Assembly (NCBI RefSeq): GCF_001646665.1
Contig: NZ_LWBU01000158.1
Span: 132,392-196,391, forward strand
Source of the DNA: Streptomyces noursei
GTDB taxonomy: Bacteria > Actinomycetota > Actinomycetes > Streptomycetales > Streptomycetaceae
Length of the DNA: 64,000 bases
Direction: 5' to 3'
Each line of letters begins with the position of its first letter. Within the stretch, counting starts at the first letter, position 1. A model generated the notes under the pieces. It did not search any database, was not told where the DNA came from, and saw nothing but the letters and a program-made list of their open reading frames with translations. Shown piece after piece: positions 56,487 to 64,000 of this stretch. The translations under genes and the position numbers were made by a program.

Positions 56487-57986
56487 ATGACCGTGACCGC
56501 TGCCGCACCCGGTGCCGCGCCGCCCCTGGCGGGCACCGAGCCCCTGCCGGTGAGCGTGACGGGGGCCGAACTGCCGCCGCACGCACCGCTCGCGCTCTGC
56601 ACCCGGCTGCGCGACCTGCTGGGCGAGGAGCAGGTCTTCCTCTTCGAGAGCCTCGCCGGACCCGGCCAGGACTGCCGCTGCGCGGTCGTCGGGGCGGACG
56701 TGCTCGTCAGGATCACGGTGCGGGACGGACAGGTGTCCGTCGACGGCCTGCCCGGCCTGGTCGCGCACGTCGAGTCCCTCGCCGCCCGCTGCCCCGGCGG
56801 CCCCTGGGAACTGCTGAGGGCCCTGAACGGCTCCTTCGCCGTACGGACCGGACTGCCGCTGGACGCGTACTCCTTCGGGTTCCTCGCCGTGCTCGGCTAC
56901 GAGGCGGCCTGGTACATGGAGGAACTGCCGCCGCGCGCCCCCGGCGGGGCGCCGGAGATCACCCTGACGGCCTTCCGGCACACGGTCTGGTACGACCTCG
57001 CGGACGGCGGCGCCCGCCACGTGCGGGCCGAGTCCGCCGCGTTCGGCGGCACCGGGCCGCTCGGCGACGACCTGACGGACCTGGTGCGCGCCCTGCCCGC
57101 CGGGGAGGACGACGGCGGACCGCCGCCGCCCGCGCCCCGCCCGGTCTCCGTCCGCCCCACCGTCCGCCGTCAGGAGTTCACCGAGCGCGTGGAGCGCTGC
57201 CTGGAGCACATCCGGGCCGGTGACGTGTACCAGATCCAGATCGGCCACCGCGTCGACGTCACCACACCGCTGCCGGTGCTGGACGCCTACCGCCGCCTGC
57301 GGGAGGTCAACCCGTCGCCGTACATGTACCTGGCGCCCTGGGCGGGCCGCACCCTCGTCGGCGCCAGCCCCGAGCTGCTCTTCCGCATCGAGGGCCGGCG
57401 GCTGACCATGCGCCCCATCGCGGGCACCTCCGCCCGCGCCGCCGACCCGGCGGAGGACGCCCGCCGCGTCGCCGCCCTGCGCGCCGACGAGAAGGAACGC
57501 GCCGAGCACATCATGCTGGTCGACCTGTGCCGCAACGACGTGGCCCGGGTGACCAGGCCCGGCACGCTCGCCGTCGACGCCATGATGACCGTCGAGCGGT
57601 TCGCCCGCGTCCACCACCTGGTGTCGACGGTGAGCGGCGAACTGGCGGACGGCGAGGACGTGTGGTCCGCGCTGCGGGCCACCTTCCCGGCCGGCACCAT
57701 GACCGGAGCGCCGAAGGTACGCGCCATGCAGCTCATCCACGAGATCGAGCGGCGCCCCCGGGGCGCCTACGCGGGGGCGATCGGCCTGCTCGACGTACGC
57801 GGCCACGCCGCGACCCTCGCCCTGTGCATCCGCACCGCCGTCCACGACGCCGCCACCGGGACGTACGCGCTGCAGGCATCGGCCGGTGTGGTCGCCGACT
57901 CGACGGCGGACGGCGAGTGGCGGGAGACCCTGGTCAAGATGGGCACGGTCTGCACCGCCCTGACCGGTGAGGCGCTGACGGCATGA
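56487..57986 (+). CDS. trpE: anthranilate (or ADIC) synthase component I
   Basis: The 499-residue chorismate-utilising enzyme has the N-terminal TrpE-type FLFES motif (the LLES-like feedback element), and in the catalytic half YQIQIGHR, MRPIAGT at 309-314, HIMLVDLCRNDV, FPAGTMTGAPKVRAM and GAYAGAIGLLD. PIAGT with Ala, not Lys, excludes PabB-type aminodeoxychorismate synthase and fits anthranilate or 2-amino-2-deoxyisochorismate (ADIC) synthase. ATG 56487 has GAAGGATC upstream. It is coupled (ATGA) to the amidotransferase gene. The iron-sulfur flavoprotein two genes on makes ADIC a real alternative product. Confidence 0.88.
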   Translation: MTVTAAAPGAAPPLAGTEPLPVSVTGAELPPHAPLALCTRLRDLLGEEQVFLFESLAGPGQDCRCAVVGADVLVRITVRDGQVSVDGLPGLVAHVESLAARCPGGPWELLRALNGSFAVRTGLPLDAYSFGFLAVLGYEAAWYMEELPPRAPGGAPEITLTAFRHTVWYDLADGGARHVRAESAAFGGTGPLGDDLTDLVRALPAGEDDGGPPPPAPRPVSVRPTVRRQEFTERVERCLEHIRAGDVYQIQIGHRVDVTTPLPVLDAYRRLREVNPSPYMYLAPWAGRTLVGASPELLFRIEGRRLTMRPIAGTSARAADPAEDARRVAALRADEKERAEHIMLVDLCRNDVARVTRPGTLAVDAMMTVERFARVHHLVSTVSGELADGEDVWSALRATFPAGTMTGAPKVRAMQLIHEIERRPRGAYAGAIGLLDVRGHAATLALCIRTAVHDAATGTYALQASAGVVADSTADGEWRETLVKMGTVCTALTGEALTA

Positions 57987-58609
57987 GAGTCCTCCTCGTG
58001 GACGCCCACGACAGCTTCGTCCACATCATCGACCACTACCTGCGCGAGCGCGGCGCCACGACCGAGGTCGTCCGGTCCCGCACCCGTACCCCCGACGAGC
58101 TCGCCGCCACCCGGCCCGACGCGGTCGTGCTGGGGCCCGGACCCGGCCACCCCGCCGACTCCGGACACGTCGAACTGGTGCGCCGGTTCGCCGGCCGCGT
58201 ACCGCTGCTCGGGGTGTGCCTCGGGCACCAGGCCATCGGCCTCGCCCACGGCGGGCGCGTGGAGCGGGCCGCCCGCACCGTGCACGGCAAGACCAGCCGC
58301 GTCGACCACGACGGCACCGGCGTCTTCGCCGGGCTGCCCGAGCACACCGCCGTCACCCGCTACCACTCCCTGGCCGTCGCCGACCCGCTGCCCGGCGAAC
58401 TCGTCGTCACCGCGCGCGCCCGGGAGGACGGCTGCGTGATGGGACTGCGCCACCGGGAGCTGCCGGTGGAGGGCGTGCAGTTCCACCCGGAGAGCATCAC
58501 CACCGACACCGGGCTCCGGTTCATCGACAACTTCCTCGGAGGGACACAGAGATGGGCATCCAGCCGCACGACAGCCACAGCCACGGTCACGGCCCCTGGG
58601 CGACGATAG
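57983..58609 (+). CDS. trpG: glutamine amidotransferase component II
   Basis: The 208-residue class I amidotransferase supplies ammonia to the TrpE-type subunit. The triad is Cys79 (LLGVCLGHQ) plus His and Glu in VQFHPESI; the oxyanion region is GPGPGHP. The chain ends with about 20 low-complexity residues that overlap the next gene by 58 bases, an unusually long overlap. It pairs with the TrpE-like protein by a four-base coding overlap. Confidence 0.9.
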   Translation: MRVLLVDAHDSFVHIIDHYLRERGATTEVVRSRTRTPDELAATRPDAVVLGPGPGHPADSGHVELVRRFAGRVPLLGVCLGHQAIGLAHGGRVERAARTVHGKTSRVDHDGTGVFAGLPEHTAVTRYHSLAVADPLPGELVVTARAREDGCVMGLRHRELPVEGVQFHPESITTDTGLRFIDNFLGGTQRWASSRTTATATVTAPGRR

Positions 58610-59244
58610 CCGCCCTCAACGGCTCCGAACGCCCCGACGGACTGACCGGGCGCGTGCTGCGCGTCCTCGCCGGCGCCGCCGCCGAACACGGTGTGCACCT
58701 CGACGTGATACCGCTCGCGGAGTACGACATCACCCCCTGCGGGCCCTGCGGGGACTGCAACCTCCGCCCCCTGCCGTGCGCCCTGGACGACGACACCCCG
58801 GCCCTGGTGGACCGGCTCATCCGCGCGGACGGAGTGCTCTACGCGGCACCGGTGCACGGCTTCGGACTGGCCGGGGTGATGCAGAACTTCATCGAGCGGG
58901 CCGGCGTCGGCCACCTCCGCTTCGAGCGGCCCCTCGCCAACAAGGTGGCCGGCGTCGTCGTCACCGGCCGCCGCTACAGCCACGACCGGGTGTACGGACA
59001 GCTCGTCGACAACGTCCTGCTCAACCGCATGATCCTGGCGGGCGCGGGCTTCCCCGCCTTCATCCACGACCAGTTCGCGCCCGGCGAGGACCACGAGGGC
59101 CTGACGGCCGCCCGCGCCCTGATCGACCGCATGGTCGACATGCTGCGCGTCCTGCTCCTCCCGCACGGCGGCCGCGAGGACACCGCCCGCCTGCTGTCCC
59201 TGCCCCGCAACGAACGCGCCGGGCTGCTCACCCCGGTGGGATGA
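58552..59244 (+). CDS. iron-sulfur flavoprotein (NADPH-FMN reductase fold, ADIC-dehydrogenase-like)
   Basis: The 230-residue flavodoxin-like protein has the FMN-binding ALNGSERPDGLTGRVLR segment and a compact cluster motif C63-x2-C66-x2-C69-x6-C76 (PCGPCGDC...C), the CX2CX2CX4-7C pattern of iron-sulfur flavoproteins that bind 4Fe-4S. AAPVHGFGLAGVMQNFIER continues the FMN site. SgcG of the C-1027 pathway, an Fe-S/FMN enzyme, oxidises ADIC to 3-enolpyruvoylanthranilate; genetic linkage to trpE/trpG suggests the same here. ATG 58552 follows a strong GGAGGGAC inside the trpG end. Confidence 0.82.
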   Translation: MGIQPHDSHSHGHGPWATIAALNGSERPDGLTGRVLRVLAGAAAEHGVHLDVIPLAEYDITPCGPCGDCNLRPLPCALDDDTPALVDRLIRADGVLYAAPVHGFGLAGVMQNFIERAGVGHLRFERPLANKVAGVVVTGRRYSHDRVYGQLVDNVLLNRMILAGAGFPAFIHDQFAPGEDHEGLTAARALIDRMVDMLRVLLLPHGGREDTARLLSLPRNERAGLLTPVG

Positions 59245-59278
59245 GCGGCCCGGCACGGCGCGGGACGCGGCGACCGGC

Positions 59279-60607
59279 TCAGGCGGGCGTCAGGTGCCCG
59301 TCGCGCACGGCCGCCGGGACGGCGGACGACGACGGTGACGGCGACGGAGGCGCCACCGGACCCGCCACATGACGCCCGCCGATCAGCACCGACCGCAGGG
59401 CCCCGCGGTCCTGGAGCACCGTGAGGTCGGCCGCCGGGTCCCGGTCCCACACCACCAGATCGGCCAGCCGCCCCGGCGCGACCACACCGGCGTCGCCGCC
59501 CCGGCCCGCCAGCTCCGCACCGTTGGCGCACGCCCACTTGATCACCGTCTCGGGGGCGATCCCGGCCCGCTCCACGTACATCACCAGCTCGTCGGCGTAC
59601 GTGCCGTGCGGCGTCCAGGCGAAGCCGAAGTCGTCACCCGGCACGATCTTCAGCCCCAGCCGCTCCGCCTTGGGCAGGAAGCGCAGCGTGTTGGCGATCT
59701 CGTCCTTGAAGTCCAGCGCCTCCAGGTAGTCGGGCGCCTTGCCGAACCTCTCGCCCAGGGCCAGCAGCCGGTCCGGCTGGAACAGGCTCGGCACCACGAA
59801 CACCCCGCGCTCGGCGATCAGGTCGAGGGCCGCGTCGTCGGCGTACGTGGCGTGGTCGATGACATCGACCCCGGCGGCCAGCGCGTTGCGGATGCCCTCC
59901 AGGCCCCGCGAGTGGGCCCGCACCCGGGCGCCGCGCCGGTGCGCCACCTCCACGACCGTCGTCAGCTCCTCACGGGTGAACAGCAGCTCGTCGGAACGGG
60001 CGTTGGGGAAGGTGTCGTCGCCCGACGAGAACACCTTGATGATCTCCGCGCCCTGGTCGATCTCCTCCTCCGTGTACGTCACCAGGTCGCCGAGCACGTC
60101 GACGACCGGCATCAGCTCGCGCGGCATCCGCTGCTTCAGCTCGGGGCTGCGCCGCCCGGGCGGCCCGGAGACCATCAGGTCCCGGCTGCACGGGGTGATG
60201 CGCGGCCCGCGGATCACCCCCGCCTCGACGGCGTTCTTCAGCGCCATGTCGATCCCGGCCACCGAGCCGGCGCCGACGAACGCGGTGTAGCCGCACTCCA
60301 GCAGCCCGGCGCAGTGCCGCGCCGCGTGCAGGGCCGCCTCCGGCACCCGGTACTTGAACAGCGTCTCGCGGCCCGTGGTGACGTCGGCGTACGCGATGTG
60401 CGTGTGGCCGAGCGTCATGCCCGGCATCACGGTGGCGCCGCCCAGGTCCCAGCGGACGAAGTCGCCGTCCGACGGCGCCTCGGCGGCCGGCAGGAGGGCC
60501 TCGACGCGGTCGCCGGCGACCAGCACGGACCGGGCGGGCAGCGAGGCGCGGCCCAGCCCCTCCTGGACGGTGACGTCGTGCAGCAGCAGTCGTCGGTCAG
60601 CGGTCAC
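59279..60607 (-). CDS. amidohydrolase-family protein
   Basis: The 442-residue metal-dependent hydrolase has the amidohydrolase layout: a small beta-sandwich domain split around a TIM barrel. Metal and catalytic residues appear in MPGMTLGHTHIAY (HxH), EIIKVFSSG (possible carboxylated Lys), RVRAHSRG (His), VDVIDHATYA (His) and KIVPGDDFGFAW (Asp). It resembles imidazolonepropionase/prolidase-like amidohydrolases. GTG 60607 has AGGAG upstream and overlaps the BacA-like gene by 11 bases. The C-terminal 20 residues are low complexity. Substrate unknown; cleavage of an amide or cyclic amide is likely. Confidence 0.85.
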   Translation of the reverse strand: MTADRRLLLHDVTVQEGLGRASLPARSVLVAGDRVEALLPAAEAPSDGDFVRWDLGGATVMPGMTLGHTHIAYADVTTGRETLFKYRVPEAALHAARHCAGLLECGYTAFVGAGSVAGIDMALKNAVEAGVIRGPRITPCSRDLMVSGPPGRRSPELKQRMPRELMPVVDVLGDLVTYTEEEIDQGAEIIKVFSSGDDTFPNARSDELLFTREELTTVVEVAHRRGARVRAHSRGLEGIRNALAAGVDVIDHATYADDAALDLIAERGVFVVPSLFQPDRLLALGERFGKAPDYLEALDFKDEIANTLRFLPKAERLGLKIVPGDDFGFAWTPHGTYADELVMYVERAGIAPETVIKWACANGAELAGRGGDAGVVAPGRLADLVVWDRDPAADLTVLQDRGALRSVLIGGRHVAGPVAPPSPSPSSSAVPAAVRDGHLTPA

Positions 60608-61340
60608 GGTACGGGGCTCCTGACGTGTGCTCGGCGGACGGGACGGGGCGGGCGGAACGGGACAGCACGGCCGGGCCGAAGACCATCCACACCATGGGGA
60701 CGCCCGGCCGGGACACCTGGAACCGCAACCGGTGCGCGGAGCGCCCCGGCTCGTTGGTGATGGCGGCGTCCGCCCGGCCCGCGGCGACGAGCCGCGCGGC
60801 GTGCATGGTGGACTCGGCCGGCACCCAGACGATCTCGTACCGGCCGCGCCCGCCCTCGGCGCCGTCGAGCAGCTCCACCAGGCGGCGCGTCTCGTGCAGC
60901 GTGGCCAGCCGCAGCACCCCCTCGTGCAGGGACGGCCTGCGGGTGGCGATGCCGTACTCGGGCGTCGGCGTGGAGAACGTGGCGTCCAGCCGCAGCTGCG
61001 GCGACCAGAAGAACCGGGTCGCGCACTCCGCGGCACCCGGCACCAGCGCGTACGCCGGCCCGCCGCGCGCGCCGGTGGCGGCGAGCAGCTCCTCGAAGGA
61101 GTCGTACGGCACCGGCACGATGTCCGGCCCGCCCAGGTGCGCCAGCCGGTGACCGAGGCGTTCCAGGGCGACCATCGACGTGGTGCCCTCCGGACCGAGG
61201 GTCCCCACGCGCATCCGGCCGGGCCGCAGCAGCGGCGAGCCGGGGATGCGGGCCGGTTCCCACAGGACGGGGAACGGGGTCGGGTCGCGGTCGGCCCCGC
61301 CCGGGGCGGCCGGTCCGGCGTGCAGCAGGTGCTCGGTCAT
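60597..61340 (-). CDS. BacA-like (prephenate decarboxylase/dehydratase-fold) protein
   Basis: The 247-residue protein opens its domain with MRVGTLGPEGTTSMVALERLG, the hallmark of the prephenate dehydratase fold. It continues with YALVPGAAECATRFFWSPQL, TPTPEYGIATRRP and AAITNEPGRSAHRLRF...VPMVWMVFGP, which parallel bacilysin BacA (VGTLGPEGTSS, then an ITNELAR-like segment and PMSWSLFGK, from memory). BacA-type enzymes decarboxylate prephenate without aromatising it. No ACT or mutase domain is present. It overlaps the ligase gene by four bases. Whether its substrate is prephenate or another chorismate-derived compound is open. Confidence 0.75.
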   Translation of the reverse strand: MTEHLLHAGPAAPGGADRDPTPFPVLWEPARIPGSPLLRPGRMRVGTLGPEGTTSMVALERLGHRLAHLGGPDIVPVPYDSFEELLAATGARGGPAYALVPGAAECATRFFWSPQLRLDATFSTPTPEYGIATRRPSLHEGVLRLATLHETRRLVELLDGAEGGRGRYEIVWVPAESTMHAARLVAAGRADAAITNEPGRSAHRLRFQVSRPGVPMVWMVFGPAVLSRSARPVPSAEHTSGAPYRDR

Positions 61341-62749
61341 GCGCGGTGCCCCCGTGCCCCGGCCAGCCGGCGGGCGGCAGCCGTCTCGTGGTCGACGGCG
61401 GTGCGGCGGTCGTGGATGCGGGCCGCCTTCCAGCTGACGAACGCGCCGGTGGTGGTCACCGCGTCCAGCTCGTCGAGGAACTCCACGCGGCAGCGCACCC
61501 CGAGCGCGCCGGCCACCCGGTCCGCGTGCGCGGCCTGCCGCACGGGATCCGGCCCGCCGGGCAGGTCCAGGCGTACGGTCAGCACGTCGTCGCCGTCCTC
61601 GTCGCGGTCGATGACCACCTGGTAGCCGAAGCTGTGGTCGATCCGGTCGAGGACGGCCCGCTCCACCTGCCAGGCCTGGAAGCTGCGGCCGCCGAGCACC
61701 AGCCGGTCACGGGTGCGGCCGACGACCCGCACCACCGGGCCCCGGATGCCGCAGCCGCAGTCGTTGGGCGCCAGCTCCACCAGGTCGCCGGTGCGGTAGC
61801 GGATCAGCGGCTTGATGCCGTCGATCAGCATCGTGATCACCAGCTCGCCCGTGCCGTACGGGCCGAGGTCCGCGCCCGTGTCCGGGTCGACCAGCTCGGT
61901 GAGGTAGTTCGGCCTGGCCAGGTGCAGCCGGCCGCGCGCGCAGGCGGAGGCGATGACCAGCGACTCCTGCGCGCCGTACAGCGCGTTGTAGGTGCGGGCG
62001 CCCCACGCCTGGTCGATCTGGCGGGCCAGGTCCGGGGTGCACATCTCCCCGGTGACGAGGAAGACCTTCACGGCGAAGTCCCGCCGCGGGTCGAGCCCCT
62101 GGGCGCGCGCCGCCTTCGCCAGCGACAGCGCCACGTTCGGGGTGCAGAACACCACGTCGAGGGCGAGGTCCCGCATCAGCTGGAGCGCCTTGGGGAAACC
62201 GATCACCGGGGAGTACGGCCAGATCTTCGCGACGGCCGAGCCCACGTTGCGGGCCACGTCGCCGAGCGTGTCGCCGAGCGAGTGGACCTCGGTCGGGCCC
62301 ATCACGCCGACGCGCGGCGCCCGGTCGCCGAAGACGTCGGCGAAGATGTTCCGCCACCCCTCCGTCACATGGGCGTTGGAGGCGATCACCTCCCGCTGGT
62401 CGCGGGGGCAGGGGGTGGCCGGTCCGGTGGTGCCGGTCGTCTCGTAGAAGAAGCACGCCTCGTCGAGGTCCCGGCTGAGGATGTCGTGCATGGCCGCGCG
62501 CAGGTCGTCCTTCGTGGTGAAGGGCAACCGCGGCAGGTCCTCGGGGGTCAGCGCCGCGGCGTCCACCCCGGCGAGCCGCCGCGCGTAGAACGGCGAGCCC
62601 TGCGCGGCGAGCGCGACGACCCGGCGCAGCTGCTGCCCGGCCCACTCCCGCCACTCCTCCTCGGTCAGCTCACCGGCCACGTAACGGCTGTGCAGGGGCA
62701 GATAACGGTCCAGGAACGAGCGGTACTTCTCGGATGTGGGCAGCCACAT
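61337..62749 (-). CDS. PaaK-type adenylate-forming ligase
   Basis: The 470-residue protein is of the phenylacetate-CoA ligase family. The ATP-binding A3 motif reads YETTGTTGPATPCP, followed by YNALYGAQES, ELVITMLIDGIKPLIRYRTGDL, and the hinge/C-terminal region GRTRDRLVLGGRSFQAWQVE. Family members activate aryl acids (phenylacetate, anthranilate, hydroxyanthranilate) to CoA thioesters, or load carrier proteins. ATG 62749 follows GGGGGATCC. It sits upstream of, and overlaps, the BacA-like gene. An anthranilate-type acid is a reasonable substrate guess. Confidence 0.87.
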   Translation of the reverse strand: MWLPTSEKYRSFLDRYLPLHSRYVAGELTEEEWREWAGQQLRRVVALAAQGSPFYARRLAGVDAAALTPEDLPRLPFTTKDDLRAAMHDILSRDLDEACFFYETTGTTGPATPCPRDQREVIASNAHVTEGWRNIFADVFGDRAPRVGVMGPTEVHSLGDTLGDVARNVGSAVAKIWPYSPVIGFPKALQLMRDLALDVVFCTPNVALSLAKAARAQGLDPRRDFAVKVFLVTGEMCTPDLARQIDQAWGARTYNALYGAQESLVIASACARGRLHLARPNYLTELVDPDTGADLGPYGTGELVITMLIDGIKPLIRYRTGDLVELAPNDCGCGIRGPVVRVVGRTRDRLVLGGRSFQAWQVERAVLDRIDHSFGYQVVIDRDEDGDDVLTVRLDLPGGPDPVRQAAHADRVAGALGVRCRVEFLDELDAVTTTGAFVSWKAARIHDRRTAVDHETAAARRLAGARGHRA

Positions 62750-62867
62750 GGATCCCCCAGGGCGAGTCGGGTGCGGTGGACGAGATGCCGTGCACGAAGT
62801 GCCCCGTACGCGTCCGGGAAGCGGCCATCCGATACTGCGACCCGCCCCGCGGCGTGCTCAATCCGAC

Positions 62868-63488
62868 TTAAGAGGCAGGCGGCAGGCCGTTGGTGACAGC
62901 CTTCGCGGCGGTGACGAACCGCTCGATCAGCGCCGGGTCCTTCACGCCCCGGGCGCGCTCCACACCGCTGGACACGTCCACGCCCCACGGCCGCAGCGAC
63001 GCCACCGCCTCCGCCACGTTGTCCGGGGCCAGACCGCCGGCGAGCATCCACTGCCCGGACGGCCGGCTGCCCAGCGCCGCCGGGTCCCAGCGCTCGCCCG
63101 ACCCCGGCCGCGGCGAGTCGACGATCAGCAGGTCCTCCCCGTACGCCCCGGTCGTCAGGGGCGACCGCGCGGCCGGCGAGGTGGCGCGGATCAGCCGCAG
63201 GCCGTCGCCGCGCAGCGCCGCGAACGCCTCCGGCGGCTCCCCGCCGTGCAACTGGACGGTCCCGACGCCCGCCTCGGCGGCGGCGCGGCGCACCTCGTCC
63301 AGCGGCTCGCCGCGGAACACGGCCACGGTCGCGACGCCCGCCGGGACCAGGGCGGCCAGGGCGCGGGCGGTGGCCGGCGGGACCTGCCTCGGGCTGGGCG
63401 TCAGGACGAAGCCGACGGCGTCGGCACCGGCGGCCACGGCCGCCTCCACATCGGCGGGCCGGCTCAGGCCGCAGACCTTGACGTACAC
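62868..63488 (-). CDS. trpF: phosphoribosylanthranilate isomerase
   Basis: The 206-residue TIM barrel performs the Amadori rearrangement of phosphoribosylanthranilate. The catalytic Cys is in VYVKVCGLS and the catalytic Asp in LLIVDSPRPGSGERWDP, with VQLHGGE and the phosphate-binding LAGGLAPDNV and GVDVSSGVE. GTG 63488 was chosen over GTG 63494 because GGAGGA abuts the latter but is six bases from the former. Streptomyces generally lacks trpF and uses bifunctional PriA, so this gene is notable. It completes the cluster's tryptophan pathway. Confidence 0.93.
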   Translation of the reverse strand: MYVKVCGLSRPADVEAAVAAGADAVGFVLTPSPRQVPPATARALAALVPAGVATVAVFRGEPLDEVRRAAAEAGVGTVQLHGGEPPEAFAALRGDGLRLIRATSPAARSPLTTGAYGEDLLIVDSPRPGSGERWDPAALGSRPSGQWMLAGGLAPDNVAEAVASLRPWGVDVSSGVERARGVKDPALIERFVTAAKAVTNGLPPAS

Positions 63489-63535
63489 GTTCACTCCTCC
63501 GGATGGGTGGGACGCGCGGGACGCGGGACCGGCGT

Positions 63536-64000
63536 TCACGGCCGGTTCGCGGTGCGCGAGAACAGGAAGACCACGGCGCCCGCGCTCAGGCCGACGGCCG
63601 TCGCGAAGAGTGCCGCCCGCGGCCCGAGCACGGTCGCGAGCAGCCCGCCCAGCAGACCGCCCGCCGGGATCACCGCCCACGTCACGAACCGGAAGGTGGC
63701 ACTGACCCGGCCGATCAGCTCGTCGGGCACGGTCGCCTGGCGCAGCGTAATCGAGTGGATGTTGAAGACCGCGATGCCGCAGCCGTTCAGGACGTACCCG
63801 CACACCAGGACCGCGAGGCCGGCGTCCGAGCGCGGGGCGAGCGGCAGCAGCAGCGTCGCCACCGACGCCAGCGCCATGCCGAGCACCATCGCCCGGCCCG
63901 TCCCCAGCCGGGCCCCCAGGCGCGCCGCCGCCAGCGAACCGCCCAGCGCGCCGACGCTGCCCGCGGCGACGACCATCCCCAGCCCGGCGGGCCCGAGGCC
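63536..64000 (-). CDS. MFS transporter, C-terminal part (cut by the right edge)
   Basis: The visible 154 residues hold several hydrophobic helices (VVAAGSVGALGGSLAAARLG, MVLGMALASVATLLLPLAP, GLAVLVCGYVLNGCGIAVFN, FVTWAVIPAGGLLGGLLATVLG, ALFATAVGLSAGAVVFLFSR). The ITLRQATVPDELIGRVSATFRFVTW segment is typical of the drug-exporter-like MFS group. The frame is open to base 64000 without a start. It ends 48 bases before the trpF start on the same strand and may export the cluster product. Confidence 0.85.
   Translation of the reverse strand, partial: GLGPAGLGMVVAAGSVGALGGSLAAARLGARLGTGRAMVLGMALASVATLLLPLAPRSDAGLAVLVCGYVLNGCGIAVFNIHSITLRQATVPDELIGRVSATFRFVTWAVIPAGGLLGGLLATVLGPRAALFATAVGLSAGAVVFLFSRTANRP

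Overview
The window is chromosomal DNA from a high-GC actinomycete, almost certainly Streptomyces. Third codon positions are nearly all G or C, many starts are GTG, stop and start codons overlap (ATGA/GTGA), several secreted proteins carry Tat-type signals, and there are Streptomyces-style promoters, a CsoR-type copper operator and a TTA codon in one regulator. No tRNA, rRNA, CRISPR array, transposase or integrase was recognised. The left edge may cut the start of a minus-strand gene, and the right edge cuts an MFS transporter gene.

Left third (about 0-30 kb) is ordinary chromosome. It holds a secreted GH3 beta-N-acetylhexosaminidase, a Tat-exported lysozyme-fold protein, and a LacI-regulated sugar operon (Gfo/Idh oxidoreductase, DUF993 protein, sugar isomerase) with a near-perfect operator between repressor and operon. 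It also holds a RecD2-type helicase, citrate synthase, a copper chaperone behind a CsoR operator, and a myo-inositol catabolic cluster (IolE-like, iolC, aldolase-like, iolB, iolD, mmsA) read from a consensus promoter next to a TGTCCGGACA palindrome. Then come a DUF4291 protein, a subtilase, a GNAT enzyme, an unusual hydrolase-ABC ATPase fusion with its permease, a LuxR-type regulator with a TTA codon, a DUF1772 membrane protein and a DUF4142/class F sortase pair.

Right half (about 30.9 kb to the right edge) looks like one or two adjoining specialised-metabolite gene clusters. The first part is a compact type II polyketide/fatty-acid module: FabD-like acyltransferase, FabG-like ketoreductase, HAD hydrolase and AfsA-family protein on the minus strand, divergent from ACP, ketosynthase and a chain-length-factor-like partner lacking the active-site Cys. 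A UbiA prenyltransferase, a phosphopantetheinyl transferase and a two-component system follow.

The second part (41.7 kb onward) is controlled by a MocR-type regulator. It carries a complete duplicate tryptophan pathway (trpD, C, B, A, an anthranilate-synthase-type trpE/trpG pair, and a dedicated trpF, which is unusual because Streptomyces normally uses PriA). Interleaved are a nucleotide-sugar dehydrogenase, two DegT aminotransferases, a sugar isomerase, an M20 hydrolase, an Ldh2-type dehydrogenase, a Gfo/Idh fusion and a B3/B4-domain protein. An iron-sulfur flavoprotein resembling ADIC dehydrogenases, a BacA (prephenate decarboxylase)-like protein, a PaaK-type ligase, an amidohydrolase and an MFS exporter complete it. 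The same paired repeat, TGGTCTGC-N16-TGGTCTGGG, lies in the mocR/NDP-sugar dehydrogenase promoter and 13 kb away before trpE, pointing to one regulon. The product is not recognised; a ring-substituted anthranilate or tryptophan joined to an amino-sugar-derived unit is the working inference.
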